From the NCBI GenBank assembly GCA_039619475.1, contig CM077115.1, positions 556,782,826 to 556,846,825 of the forward strand: a stretch of DNA of 64,000 nucleotides. The letters run 5' to 3'. Source of the DNA: Icerya purchasi (taxonomy: Eukaryota; Arthropoda; Insecta; Hemiptera; Monophlebidae). The notes below the pieces were generated by a model, which was given only the letters and a program-made list of their open reading frames with translations, was not told where the DNA came from and made no database searches. The position numbers and the translations under genes were made by a program. How positions within the stretch are numbered: the stretch's first letter is position 1; every line of letters starts with the position of its first letter. Shown piece by piece: positions 34,778 through 47,383 of this stretch.

Positions 34778-36358
34778 CAGTGGAAATCGATTATAATGAC
34801 ATATCGGGGCTATAGTGACGACTTTTGTTGGAACTAGCAGAGTTGCATAAAACTATATTTGTTAATTTCTATCGGTTATTGCGAACAGAATTTTATCACG
34901 CAGATAGAAAACTATCGCTCCTATCACGACGCGGCGTTCAACATTTAGTTTTCAAAAATTTCTATATAGATGTATTTAACAAAAAAGTGTTTTGATCTCT
35001 TTTTTTTTTTTTTGGAGGAAAAAAATGTTTCTGCAGACAGAAAGTAATTTTGTATAGCGATCATTAAACACATCAGCGAAACATTGTCAATTCCTAATTA
35101 CTGTTTTGCAATCACCGGTCGGTCATCTTTTAATTACAGGATTAACGAAAAACCAAAAACGATACTTTTCCACTTCTTTTGTTTCACCAGCGTTGATGAT
35201 CATCGAAGTCGGATTTCGTGAAAAGTATGAGATATTTTTTTCTCCCGTGGTAGTACATTAAATTTTTTTATCGACTGAATTTGATACTAACCGTTTTCGA
35301 TAGGATAAAATATCGTATACGAATAAACTGCTTCAACTTTTGAATATCCATTTCGAATGAAGCGATTTGCACCATAACGTTATACTTTGTTTTACATTAA
35401 GTTCTGTTTTTTCATTGAATCATCTGTTGCTTTCGTGTTTTTGAATTTATTAAAAGTAGTATGCGTCCGTTCATAAGTGATAGAAGGAGATTATGAAAAA
35501 TTCTACCCCTTACGATAACACCGTGTTTAATTTACTTTGTATAACTGTAATTAATTCTTTAATTTTTTTTTTCCTCTTTGAACTCTTCTTTTTGATTGTT
35601 GCGGTGAAGAAAAAACTTTGCATGTAAAAAATTTGTAGGAAATTTCGATATATACAAGGGCGTCGCCAGCCGATGAGCCAGGGAGGGGCAAGATGATAGA
35701 AAGAGGATATGAGTTATAGGAAAAATAAAATGTATAAGTTGTAAAGGCTTAATATTTTATTAAACAAGAATAAAATTTTAATTAAAACATAAGTTTTCCA
35801 AATTGTCCATGATTACGCGCCTATCAATACTCTTTCAATGCCAGTTGATTAAAAAGTTTCAAAACTCCAGGGGGGGGCAGCTGCTCCTCCCTGCCCGCCG
35901 CTGGCGACGCCCATGGATATATGTATAACATTTAGTGTTATCTGTAATAACATTAAATGTCATTAGAACGTACATATAATATTAATCGATTCTATTCTAC
36001 GTTATAAATTGGCATTCATTTAATGATTAAAATATAAATAATGGGTACCTAATGTGACAAAAAGTTTTAACTATTTTTACAGTTTTCTCAAATTACATTT
36101 GTGTGTTTAGGATACAGGTAGGTGTACTTTTTGTTACACAGAAGTACTATTTCATTTTTCTGTTTTTCTTCAAAGAATATTTTCTACACTTCCCGTGTTA
36201 TCGTTTATTGCTAAATATTTTTTAATTTGTCCAGTTGCCGTAAATTATCATATTTTAGTAATCCATTTGTAGAAAAAAAGACGATTAGAAAATTCCGAAA
36301 GCTCTACTTTGGCCATAACGACCAGATTATTTTTTGACGCTATAATCGATTTCCATTG
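34778..36358. mobile_element. pogo/Tigger-like non-autonomous element
   Basis: The left end is CAGTGGAAATCGATTATAAT. The complement of the right end is CAATGGAAATCGATTATAGC. These agree at 17 of the first 18 bases and resemble the CAGTGGAACCTCGATTA-type ends of pogo/Tigger elements. The left flank is TA, the normal target. The right flank is CA, probably a mutated TA. Sub-terminal sequence on the left continues in a CGACTTTTGTTGGA and TATCACG style typical of the group. No transposase motif is visible. A family B hAT-like MITE (35655-35915) sits inside, so the net original length is about 1.3 kb. Confidence 0.65.
35655..35915 (-). mobile_element. hAT-like MITE, family B, copy 2, nested
   Basis: A 261-bp element with ends CAAGGGCGTCGCCAGC and, complemented, CATGGGCGTCGCCAGC. 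The flanks are GATATATA (35647-35654) and GATATATG (35916-35923), an 8-bp duplication with one mismatch. In reverse orientation it aligns with copy 1 (26281-26615) through the central A+T-rich part, including the shared segment around TAATATTTTATTAAACA. It is shorter, mainly near one end. It lies inside the pogo-like element and is therefore the younger insertion. Confidence 0.8.
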
Positions 36359-38394
36359 CATGTGATTCTGCATTTATCAAACATCCGAAATGTCTAAAAA
36401 TTTCGTTGAAAAACGTTTTTTTTTTTGTTTTTTTTTTAATTGGACAAACTGATGAATTAAGAACTAAGCTTTTAGCTGAAAAAATATTAATCAAGCAGCA
36501 AGAGAATGTGTTCTTTCTGAATTTTTTTGCGATAAATCTGTAAAACGGCATTTTCAGATTGAAATCTTTCCACAATTATGTTGGATTTCTACGTGATGAT
36601 CACTTTTTCCGTTCTTACATTTATACGCGGTGAAAAAAAGCGAAAAAACAGAACTTCTGAAAGGAAATGAGCAAAGAAATATTCTGGGGAAACGACAAGT
36701 CAGACTACCTTTAATTAAACATTGTCATATACATTTCTGATATTATTACTAAATCATTATTGAAGAATCATTTTTATTTCCTTGTAGGCAAAACACGTGC
36801 TTGAATTTAATTTAACGTATTTCAAATGTTTTATCGGCTAGAGAAATAAGTAAACTTTGACAATATATACATAGAGTTAATAATATAAAGAAAATTGATT
36901 TCTTCGATATTGTCCGTTTCCGTAGATGTACAATTAAAAAAAAAAAAAATAAAGATACACTATTAATTTCATCGTAAAATACGTGCATTTCCGCGGGTTT
37001 TTTAACAATTATGTTCCGTGATTTGTATTTCTGTACTAATAAGTATACGGAAATGCTAAATGATGAAAAAATAAAAACAAATATTAAAAATGTGTAATTC
37101 GAAATTGAGAAAAATAAATAAAAATAGTAAATTAATTTTTTCATTTCGCAATATTTTCACGAAATAATGATAATACAGGTGAATTGATTTACGTGTATTT
37201 TATCGAAAATTTTACATATTTTTATACGTATCACTGAACGTTCAAAACTACTGGTCGGCAGTTATTAATTATTAATTTTTTAATAATATATATTTGTGTC
37301 TTTATGTATTTTTATTTCATTAGTTATAAAAATATGGTGTATTTTTATTCTCTTTTGTTTTTTTAAATTAGAACACAGGGAGCGAATTTTTTCAGCTGTA
37401 ATCTGATTTCTTGCTGAGCAGACTTGAAAACGATAAATTTTAAGAAAAGCGTTGTTCTTTAACGGTTGTTATCGGTGGTAAGACACCGCGATTAAAAAAA
37501 AATAAATTACACCGGAGAGCAAAGCGTTAGGGATAAATGCTATTTTCGTCATGATTCATCGTGCGCTATCTTTGGCATGTTTTAAAACTTTGATCTGTAA
37601 TTCAGTGTATCTGCAGAGAAATCAACTGAAATTATAAAACATTTTAAAAGAACTGAAAATAAATAAAAAGTATTCACCCTAGAACATGCGATATACTGAT
37701 AGCATTGCTCGTTTACGAGCAACTGAAAAAAAAAGAAAGAAAAAAACGAACAAAATTTCAAACGCTATATCAAAATAATTAAATAGGAATTATCAGTAAA
37801 TGAAAGCCGAAGATAAACGTTTACAAAAAATAAATACGATAAGAAAAATAAGCTAGACGTAAAAATTAATGGTAAAAAGCGTGAGAAGGTTTCGTCGTTA
37901 TGCAGACACTATAATTATGGATGATAATAAGAGGTTAGCAGGTATTGAAAGAAAAATCTGGTAAACCAAGTGTCAAATGGAACATTAAAAATAAACGACC
38001 AAACTTGCGAAAGCCTTAAATAAAAGCTCATCACTAAGGAATCAAGTTTTTCAAACACATAGTGTGTAACCGTAGTTTTAGTAAATTAATTACTGCGAGT
38101 TCGGTGCGTGTGGTGTGGGGCATGTTTGTTAATCGACAGAATGGGGGAAAAAAACTGCGAAATAATGTTCCTTAAATGAAATATTTGACTGTTCGAGCGA
38201 AAAGCGTTACAATTTTTGTTAACAAGAAAACACACAGCTACTTTAATGACTTAATCTGCTCGTATATCCTTCCCCCCCACCCCGCCGTTACAATACACCT
38301 CCTTTTTCCTAGATCAATTTGTTTCTCCCACTCACTCTTTAGGTTATTCGAAATTTACCCGCTTCAAAGCTGCTGGTATATATTTACCAAGAAC
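36359..38394. other. A+T-rich non-coding, no feature recognised
   Basis: Several lysine-, phenylalanine- and isoleucine-rich chance frames, no domain. A C-rich patch near 38273-38285 is isolated. Confidence 0.45.
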
Positions 38395-38709
38395 CAAGGC
38401 CGTGTCCACGGGGTGGGTTTTGGGGGTTAAACCCCTCCCCCATGAGAACTGAAATAGCTTAGGTACTTCATTAATATTTTATGCAAAATTTTTTATTACG
38501 AGTATAATCAATAACATATGTAATTTTTATTAATGTTCATATACGGGGTAATTCATTTATTTAAATTATTAATACATATAAATATCAGTATGATGGAAAT
38601 TATTAATAGCATGAATATTAGTGAAAAATGTATTTTTATTTATAAAAGAAATATGCGAAGAAAATTTTCACCCCCCCCCCCCCACTCCAAAATTCTGGGC
38701 ACGGGCCTG
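38395..38709 (-). mobile_element. hAT-like MITE, family A, copy 2
   Basis: A 315-bp inverted copy of the element at 24237-24543, beginning CAAGGCCGTGTCCACGGGGT and ending TTCTGGGCACGGGCCTG. It is flanked by a perfect 8-bp duplication, CCAAGAAC (38387-38394 and 38710-38717). The two copies align end to end, with differences mainly in the G/C homopolymers and scattered substitutions. Open frames at 38176-38430 and 38533-38727 run through its ends and are not genes. Confidence 0.88.
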
Positions 38710-38717
38710 CCAAGAAC

Positions 38718-39413
38718 TATGTCCTAGATAAGAGTGTCACAGGGAGATAAAATAACATCGATAGTGTAGAACAAGTGGAAGAAGAAAAACACAACTTACT
38801 TTTTATTTTATATCCAGCAAAATCTTTTTAATTACTCCCTCCTCCATTTCTATAATGTTCGAACCATATAAAACTAGATCAGTCAAGCATGTTTCATGCG
38901 CTCAGGGGGTTATTCCGTGTGTTAAGTTAAAGGTAACTATAATTTATATTTACATAATATTAAATTCAAAACAAAAATAGCCTCAATAATTTTAAATTTG
39001 TAATATCTCGTATATACTTTACACCCAGCAATGCATCCTATAAATGTGTGCATTCGTGTATTTAAAAATTTTTATGATTTTATTGCTTTTCTTCGAAATT
39101 TCTATAAACATAGGAAGCTTCGTTAATGATTTTACAACCTCCAAATTTGATTATTTTATTACGTTATATTAGACAATTTTTTTGCAATACCAATATAAGT
39201 TCGATTTTTTTTAGTAACGAAATTAAACAAGTTCAGTCTAGCATGATGTTTCCTGCGCTGAAGATTCCGCATGTTAACATAAAGATAACTCTATAATTTA
39301 CATTTGCATAATACTAATTTCAAAACAACGAAATTTTATTTTTCGCACCGTAAAAGGAGGGGTACACTTTGTTTTTTGTGCTTTTTGAACTTTCCGCCAA
39401 TTTCAAAAGTTTC
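38718..39413. other. Non-coding, no feature recognised
   Basis: Two loosely similar segments (around 38880-38950 and 39228-39310), each with AGTCAAGCATG- or AGTCTAGCATG-like words and CATAATA, hint at an old duplication but are not clear enough to define. Confidence 0.35.
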
Positions 39414-39421
39414 GTTAAGAA

Positions 39422-40273
39422 CAGGGGCGGATTAAGGATTTACGAAGCCTGGGGCTAATTTTGAATGAGGGATTTTCCGTCGAAGAAAACGTGGTGAAAA
39501 AACTCATTATTGTATATGTGCAAACAAACAAGCAAAAAAAGAAAAACCTACTGCGTACACTTAAATGACCAATGAAATTTAAATTATACTTTCTTTAGAA
39601 AATCAACTTTCTTACCCTAACAAACAGAATGTTAAATAAGGAATTATATATATATATATACGTGTTAATATTTGTAATTTTTTATTAATAATATTACGTT
39701 TACTTTTTCTACAAAAAAATATTTATCTCATGTTTTTTTCTTTATATAAATTTAACATGTATGTTTAAAATTCTATAATTGTTTACGTGTTCAGAAAAAA
39801 AAATGAATGAAACACAGTATAATATATTACATTTTTCAAAGTATAAATATTTTTATAAAATCAGCAATTGATTAAAACTCGCTTTCAGTTCAAATTAAGA
39901 ATATTTCAGATCATAAAACGTTTTTACACAAGAAAATTTACATATTTGAATAAGAATTATTGATTTGTCGAATACATATTTATTATTCAATATGTACGTT
40001 AAAGGACTCGTTTATTTTTTTAATACAATAAATTAGTACTAATACTATTATTATTATTATTACTACTGCATATATCAGTCCAACAAGTGGACAGTATAGA
40101 TGCTATCACTCTGCCTTACCAGACCCAAAAAGGTATGTGGGTCACAAATTGTGTGATCGTAAAAAATTTCTAAATATTCATTTTATGTAGCATTCAATTA
40201 AATTTTTTTCTGTCTGTGAGCACGGGGGAGGCTGAGGCCTGAGGGTATTGACCCTCCCCTAGAACCGGCTCTG
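39422..40273. mobile_element. hAT-like non-autonomous element with perfect 8-bp duplication
   Basis: The left end is CAGGGGCGGATTAAGG and the complemented right end is CAGAGCCGGTTCTAGG. GTTAAGAA occurs immediately on both sides (39414-39421 and 40274-40281). Size is 852 bp, A+T-rich inside, no coding capacity. Near 40109-40129 it contains CTGCCTTACCAGACCC, which resembles part of the 3' region of the non-LTR element at 59.9 kb. This may mean that a retroelement tail was captured or inserted inside it. Confidence 0.78.
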
Positions 40274-40281
40274 GTTAAGAA

Positions 40282-41267
40282 AACAAAATATGATTTCGTT
40301 CCTGACAAATAGCGGTTTCTCCATCAATATATCATACGCCGGGAAGAAATTTTTTTTTCTCGAAATTTCGAGCTTTCGGCACCCAAGAGCCTAAATATAA
40401 AGTTATAAGATCGACTATATTATTTCTGAAAAGCGCTCTTTTATGCACGTTTTTTAGATGTATTGTGATTTCTTCAACTTTTTTACTTGGTCTATTATTT
40501 ACATGAACATACTTTTTTTTTTTTGACCAAAAGAGAGCTTAGATATTGTTTTAACGGTTTTTTTCTTTTTTTATTTCACGGGAGAACTTCTGCATTTCAT
40601 TTTATATATTTTAAATTTCACTTTTAAAGGAATATCTGGTAATGAGATGTGAATTTTTTAAAAGTGATTTTTAAGGTCGTTTTAAATTCCATATTATACA
40701 TTGTTAACCGGTTTTTGCCGTCTTGGGTAATTCATATCTTTAAGATATAGAGATAATCTTAAATGTGTACAAAAATAACACAGTTCACTACTTTCACATT
40801 ATAAATAAAGAACAAAAAAGTAAATTAAATGCATGTATATATGTATATAAAAACACATACAAAACGAATAATCAGTAAGATAAAATATATATGTATATAT
40901 ATATATATAAAAAAAATTAATGTATTTCATATTACTTCGTACAAAAAACAATCATACATTACAAATTTTCTAGTCCACATTCGCATTCTCTTAATTTTTT
41001 TGTATACATATTAGTTAGAATTTGTTATTGAACTGTCATAGACAGTAATGTAATGTGTTATATAAGTACAAGTTATTATGCTAATTATATTATGTAAATA
41101 TGTAGCTGTGTAAGTAGAGCTTTCTCCCTGGTACACACTGGCGTGCATGTATAAAAATTATGAACAGTACTTCTTTGTAATATATATATCTATAGGGAAA
41201 AAAATAAAACAAAAAGATAAAGAATATAATCACATTCATTAAGTATAAGAAGTACGGTATACACCAG

Positions 41268-41322
<55 letters not shown>

Positions 41323-41861
41323 GTGTGTGTTTATATGTATTTTCGTTTGCTCGCGTTTTAAAAACTTATGATATGCTTATAAAGACAAGACGACAATAAT
41401 TAAATAAATAATTAAATAAAAATAATAAAAAATAAAAATGGAAATTTATCATCATACGGTAACTCTTTAAAAACGAAAATTATTTTATAGTATTTTTCGC
41501 TCGTTATTAATAGTATAATATTATACACAATATGTTTATTGTTTATGACAGTGTCCTTGTTTTACAACAGCGAAATTACTGACGACAATGAAAGCACCGA
41601 CGTGGCGCTTCGTATGCTATGTTATTTTGTTGTTATAGGTGGTAAAAAGCACGTTATTCGGGGATGTTATTATTGGTAAGAACGAGAAACAAAAAACAAA
41701 AAAAAAAAAAAACAACTGAGGAACAGTAACTGAGTCAATATAAATTTTATAAGAAAAGTTTCAATAATGAAGATGCGACATACACTTTGAAAATTGATTA
41801 TTATCGCACTTTTGTAATTTAGACTCTTTGCCAGACGATTTAGCAGACAGATTACGACAGT
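40282..41861. other. A+T-rich non-coding with microsatellites
   Basis: No gene recognised. Several TA-type repeats occur, the largest at 41274-41316. Short frames here are repeat-driven. Confidence 0.45.
41274..41316. repeat. (AT)n microsatellite
   Basis: About 21 AT units, followed by a short GTGTGTG run. Confidence 0.9.
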
Positions 41862-42786
41862 CAGATCCGTAGCCAGGACTTTGGTCCCGTTGGTTTGAAA
41901 GTCCTAGTAAAAATTATTTTTACACCATTCATAAGATTTATTTTGCAAACTAACGAGCATTGTAATAGTCACGGGCGCCATATCATCAATTCTAGCATTT
42001 AAGGACCTGGTAACTCAAAAAATAATTTACGACTATCATAATTTTTAACCTTTTTCCTTTTATTAATTAACCGCTAATTTCAAGTTAATTAACGAAAGTC
42101 ACTGGTCACTTTTTTTGTTATTAGCGCAATGTGGTTCATGTTTTTTATTTTTTCAATCACATTAACATGGTGGGCATTGAAATATCATTTTTAAATTCCC
42201 AGTTTTCCTGATCCAAGTCCTCCCACCAGTTTTCCCGATCCAAATCCTCCCAATTTTCTGATTACTAGAGAATTGTACAAAAAGAATGGATTTTTTTTGT
42301 TACTATTGATAATATTCGACTGTCGCAGCATATTTTATATGAATATAAAGCAGAACTTTGTAGTTTATTCTTGAGTGTGAGGTACATTAAAAAATGCACT
42401 CATTTTTCGCTTCAAATGATTTTTTCTTACTAAAAATATCGTTTTTGGCTATTTTTACCTTTTTTCCGAATTTTACGACAAAATTCCCGGCTTGGTGGCC
42501 ACCCTGATTAAAATAATAATGAAGAGTAAGTTCGGCTGATTTTTTAAATAAATGTCAAATATTTTTTACCAGGACTAATTTAATAGCGAGATATTATAAT
42601 TTTAATCACGATTTTACGCTCTTCTATAATTTTCCAAATTTCGTCACTTCAAAATTTTACAATTTCTAACCGTTTTTTTTTTTTTTTTGTTTCATTTTTA
42701 TTTTCTCAATTATTCGGTTTATCTATGTTTATTTTTGGAAGAATATTTCCATAGAGACTCTCATCAAGTCCCTGGCTACGTGCTTG
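41862..42786. mobile_element. Probable hAT-like non-autonomous element
   Basis: The left end CAGATCCGTAGCCAGGACTT and complemented right end CAAGCACGTAGCCAGGGACT share CGTAGCCAGG, a common terminal motif of hAT-derived MITEs. Flanks do not show a convincing 8-bp duplication, so the insertion is old or a boundary is misplaced. Contains a 27-bp tandem duplication at 42199-42252. Non-coding. Confidence 0.55.
42199..42252. repeat. 27-bp tandem duplication
   Basis: Two adjacent 27-base units, each beginning CCAGTTTTCC and ending CCTCCCA, differ at two positions. A partial third unit may follow. Confidence 0.8.
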
Positions 42787-45700
42787 TCGATGACGTCTGG
42801 TAACTAACATCTGGAATTCTTGAAAATTAAAAAATGGAAAAGAAAATAATTAAACGAGGTCCTTTTTTTTTTTTTTCTTTCACACCCGCATTAACCTTCC
42901 ATTAGTGTAGGTGCCTGTTTTTATCATTCAAACAGCAATTACGCAAGTAAATAAATTGGACTTCGTAATTTCACGCTACTTTAAAAACCCGAAATATTCT
43001 ACCTCGGTACGATGAACCTAAATTCGCTACTGTCGAACGAGAAAAAGCGGAATGAAAATAGAATACAGGTATAAAAAAAAAAAAAAAAATTTAAAAAACA
43101 ACACAAAAAACGTTTCGTTAATGTTTACCAATAACATGTAAAATTTTAGAAAAATAAATAGAAATACCCCGAATCGAACGTTCAATTTCGCTAACGCAAA
43201 CTAAACGATACAAAAATAAAATAAAATAAAATTAAAAAAAAAAAAAAAAAACTAAAAACTAAAAACTATTTAGTATACAAAATTTAACAGAACCGGACGT
43301 GTATACTTCTGTTAATTTAACATACATAGTATATACAAAAATGGAAAAGTTAAACGTAATATAATATTAGAAATGCGAGTTATATTTTTATTGTAATTTT
43401 GATATAAAAATAACAGTGTGTTATACAAACACAAGTAATTATTATTAATATAATGCTTCTTTCACGAGAGGCGTGTTTTAAAAATATCATTATAAAGACA
43501 CTTAAAAAATAAATACAAATACATACAACTACGTACAAGAAAGTCTTTTTTCATTTTTTCGTGTTTTAAAGATGCAATTAATGCGACGCAATAAATATTT
43601 GAGTACAATTATTATTACTGGTTAAAATATAATTTTTTAATGATAAAACAATCGCATATCAAGTACAAAGTTTACTACAAAATCAAATATCAACAATCAT
43701 ATTATAGCGTATGATCATCTTTGTAAACACAATGCGTTTGTTCTGGTTATTTACTTTTCTCATAAACTGTTTTTTCATTCGATTATTATAAGAAAATAGA
43801 AGAAAAAATAATAATATTATTAAGTTGGATTTGTTTGCGAAACTAAGAAAAATTATTTAAGGAAGAGTGTATTGAGTAATCCTTTATTAAAAAATCGTAT
43901 TGTTGTTGAGCAATAACAAAATTTTCGAATATATAATATATAAAATATCGTTTTTTTTTTAAGGAAAAAAAAAAAAAACAACAAAACAACAAAGAATCTA
44001 AAAATCCGATTTTAAATACGGCAGCGATACTATAATACTGAATATCGTATTAAAAAGAAATGCACATTATCCTATACATTATAAAACCGTCGTTAATATA
44101 AAGGAGCATATAATAATATGTCAATCTGCCAGAGGTTACACGAAAATTATTAAACAAAATTCAGTTACGCGAGATTTTTTTGGGTTATTAAATTGTCGAC
44201 TTTTGAATACTACGGTGGTAGCGCGATTCTCTGTGCATCCGTTCTCATTCCAGTTACTGAATTGCCCAATAAAATCAGGCGCGTTTGTTCAAAGAACATA
44301 AAACAGTTTGATAATTAACGACAAATTCACCTTGTTGAATCACTTAATTGGCCAAGTCAGATAAAGCATAATAAGCTAGTAACTAAATCGGAGATCTATG
44401 CGAAAACTAGAATAGTAGTGTTTTATCGACTGCGTAATTATTAATTATATTCTCTAATTAGAGTGAGAGATTATACAATTAAATGGTAATTATAAAAAAA
44501 AAAAAAAAAAAAAAAAGGGAGGGAAGGGATGTATTAATTATTTGAATAGTTTGTAAGATTGTATTTTAAATCTAAAATCGAGAGAAATTTTAGTTCTGTA
44601 ATATCAGTTATAAATGAAATTGATTTTTTTACGGAAAAGTACAAAGAAAAAACCCCTACAAAAATACACTTTAATCTAACTAATTTGGTTAAGGGAAAAT
44701 TTAAAAGGAATTTCGCTGATGTTCAATTTTTATTAATGCGATGAGGCGACAATAAAGAAAAAAAAAAAAAAAACTTTTTCCAATACTTTTCAATATATTT
44801 TAGTTTTATGATTCAATTACAAGTTAAATTTATACGAAGAGAAATATTTGTAAAACATCTCAAAATAAATTCACTTTTATCCATTTTTACTCATATTTCT
44901 AATTACGTAATAAAACGTTAATTTTAGAAATTAGAAAATTAAACTTTTTATCTTCATTACATTTCGAACTGCACATTAAATTAAAATTAACGGCGTGCGG
45001 TTTTATAATAAAGTTTTAATAAATGCGACTAGTTCGAAATAGATAGAAACATTGAAAAATTTTGCTGCAATGTCGATCAAACCTTAAGTTGATAGACACG
45101 AAAAGTTTTGGATTATTTTTCTAATTATGTTTAGCATAAAAACATTCATGTCACATTACTTTTAAATAAAAAATTTTCCTGTAAAGCACAGCGCAATAAC
45201 TGGAATGAAGTGGATACACGGATTCGGTCTAGCATTTTTTGCGTAGCCTTTCACTACATTTTTTTTTTCTGTCATGATCACTTTAATTACCTTTTTTACG
45301 TATAAAAAAATCAAAAATATTAATACACTTTATCGGTTTCGATATTTTTGTATACAACAACGTGACAAAAAATTCTTTGAACTCAACCGATTTCGAAAGA
45401 TCGTCTAATGTGACACTTTAAAGTTGTTTTATAGTATATTTTTAAAAGTTAACTTTGTAAAACAATGGGATACCTCTAACTACAGATGCAAAGAGAAGAA
45501 AGCATTACGAAAGCGAAAGAAATCAGTATAGTTGTTTTGTGAAAATGTAGTAATATAAAATACAGTTGTCCAATGAAAAAAAAGTTTCTGTGTTAACCTC
45601 TGACGAGTTGGACTAAGCGGAATTGATTTTAATCTATAATGCTCTAGTACACCATTAAAAAAATATAGCAATGACGCAAAATAAAGTATGTGTGCATATA

Positions 45701-47199
45701 TATATATATATAGATTAAAAAATACAGTTTTGTACGATCACTAAGGGGGGAAGTGGAGCCATAATTGAAGCTACGCCTTAATTAAAGATATGTTTACACG
45801 AAAAGACAACACACACCTATCACATAAAATATATATATATGTATGTATTTTTTTTGTACAACTTTATATTTTCATACTACGCTGATATGTATCCGTAATA
45901 CATATTTTTTCTCTTCTTTTGTTTACATTTGCTCTATGCACTATTTTCGGTAGCAGAACTTCCTCTATCTGCCGAATAATAATTTCCGGCATCTTCATAA
46001 ATGCGAATTTTTGCTATTTATTTTTTTCAGTAAACATCGTTACGTTACAACAGCAAATACAAAAAATTTACTTAAATTAAGGAGAAAAAAACGTGTACTC
46101 TATTATTTCACACATTACACGCACACTTGCCAACATACAAATCTTATGTATATATTGTGTTATACTAAATAATAGGCGTAAATATATTAATCGACCATAT
46201 ACATATACATATACATATGTATGTATGTATATATACCGTTTAATTGAATTTCCTAAAATCACTTATGACTAGTAGAAGCAAGGAAAGCGATACAAATAAA
46301 CATCATGTAAATTAATTAAAAAATAACGTACAAAAATTTAACGTCATCATTAAGAGTAAACATAAAACTAGAGCGGCTTTATGTACGAGTACGGAGAACT
46401 GCTAAAGATTTCACCTACACGATAAGAACCATCATCTGAATTACTGTGATCATCCTTCGCATTATTTATATTACACTCCGCCGGATTATGGACGTACGGC
46501 GAAGAATTTTAAATTAAAAATTATAACAACACTGACACATCATCTTATGAAACAAATCTAAAATTGATTTTTGATTTAATCAAAGTAAATTTCTGGAAAG
46601 TGTCAAAAAAAAAATCCAATATGTAATTTTAGACAATAACTATTATTATTAAAATAACATACTTTTAAAAATTATCGTAGTAATCAAAATTTAAAATATA
46701 AAACTGAAATATTTAATTTATGACATTGCATAGAGAATTTTCCGTTTAAAAAAAAAAAATTCACAACTAAACAATGCGTGTAACTTTATATACTTTAAAT
46801 ATTCGATAAAGTTATATCGCATACAAAATGGTCGCAGGGCCTTATCGAATTATTTTTAAGGACAACCTATAATAAGAGGGGGCTGATTACATAACTGCGA
46901 AGATGAAACTATCGGTATAAATGAAAAATTATTTTTTAAAAATAAATCTTCCCTTAATGAATGTAATTTTGTAAAATTTTATCAAAAGATAACAGTAGTA
47001 CGTAATAATAAAAATAATTTCGAAATCTATACAAAAAATCGTAATTTACAGAAACCGCGAGCGCTCTTCTTTAAAATGGCACAGGCGCAGTTTAAAGTGT
47101 ATTTTAAAGGAAAAATCATCGTCCGAAATTTCGGTTAAAAATTTAATTCATGACTAGAGAGATGCTGCCTGGTGAGAAAACGATATTTATACGGGAAAA

Positions 47200-47230
<31 letters not shown>

Positions 47231-47383
47231 GTAGTAGTAGTAGTACTTCTTATGAACGATCACAGAAAAATGTATTTCAGGAAAAAATAAAAAATAAAAA
47301 AAAATAAAAAAAAATAAAACATTAGAAAAACAACCTCGTTCTAAATACTTAATAACGTTATTATCGCGAAGTGGTTCGTTCTG
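42787..47383. other. Non-coding interval downstream of plexin A, probably including its 3'UTR
   Basis: No coding sequence recognised over 4.6 kb. On the minus strand this is downstream of the plexin A stop codon (47384-47386). The nearest clear AATAAA I see on that strand is at 46017-46022, which would give a 3'UTR of about 1.4 kb, but alternative sites are possible. Poly(A/T) runs, AT repeats and an (AAT)n array are scattered. No retrogene-like poly(A) tract follows the plexin frame: the A-rich stretch at about 47281-47320 is on the opposite strand. Confidence 0.45.
47204..47244. repeat. (AAT)n then (AGT)n microsatellite
   Basis: About nine AAT units followed by four or five AGT units, located about 140-180 bases beyond the plexin A stop codon and therefore probably transcribed in its 3'UTR (as ATT/ACT). 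Confidence 0.85.

Noticed and set aside
43160..43210. Possible tRNA T-arm-like word (CCCCGAATCGAACG on the complement side)
   Set aside because: No acceptor, D-arm or anticodon stem can be folded around it, and neighbouring sequence is A-rich filler.
47281..47325. A-rich stretch next to the plexin A stop as a possible retrocopy poly(A) tail
   Set aside because: It is A-rich on the plus strand, whereas a tail of the minus-strand plexin transcript would appear as T-rich there.
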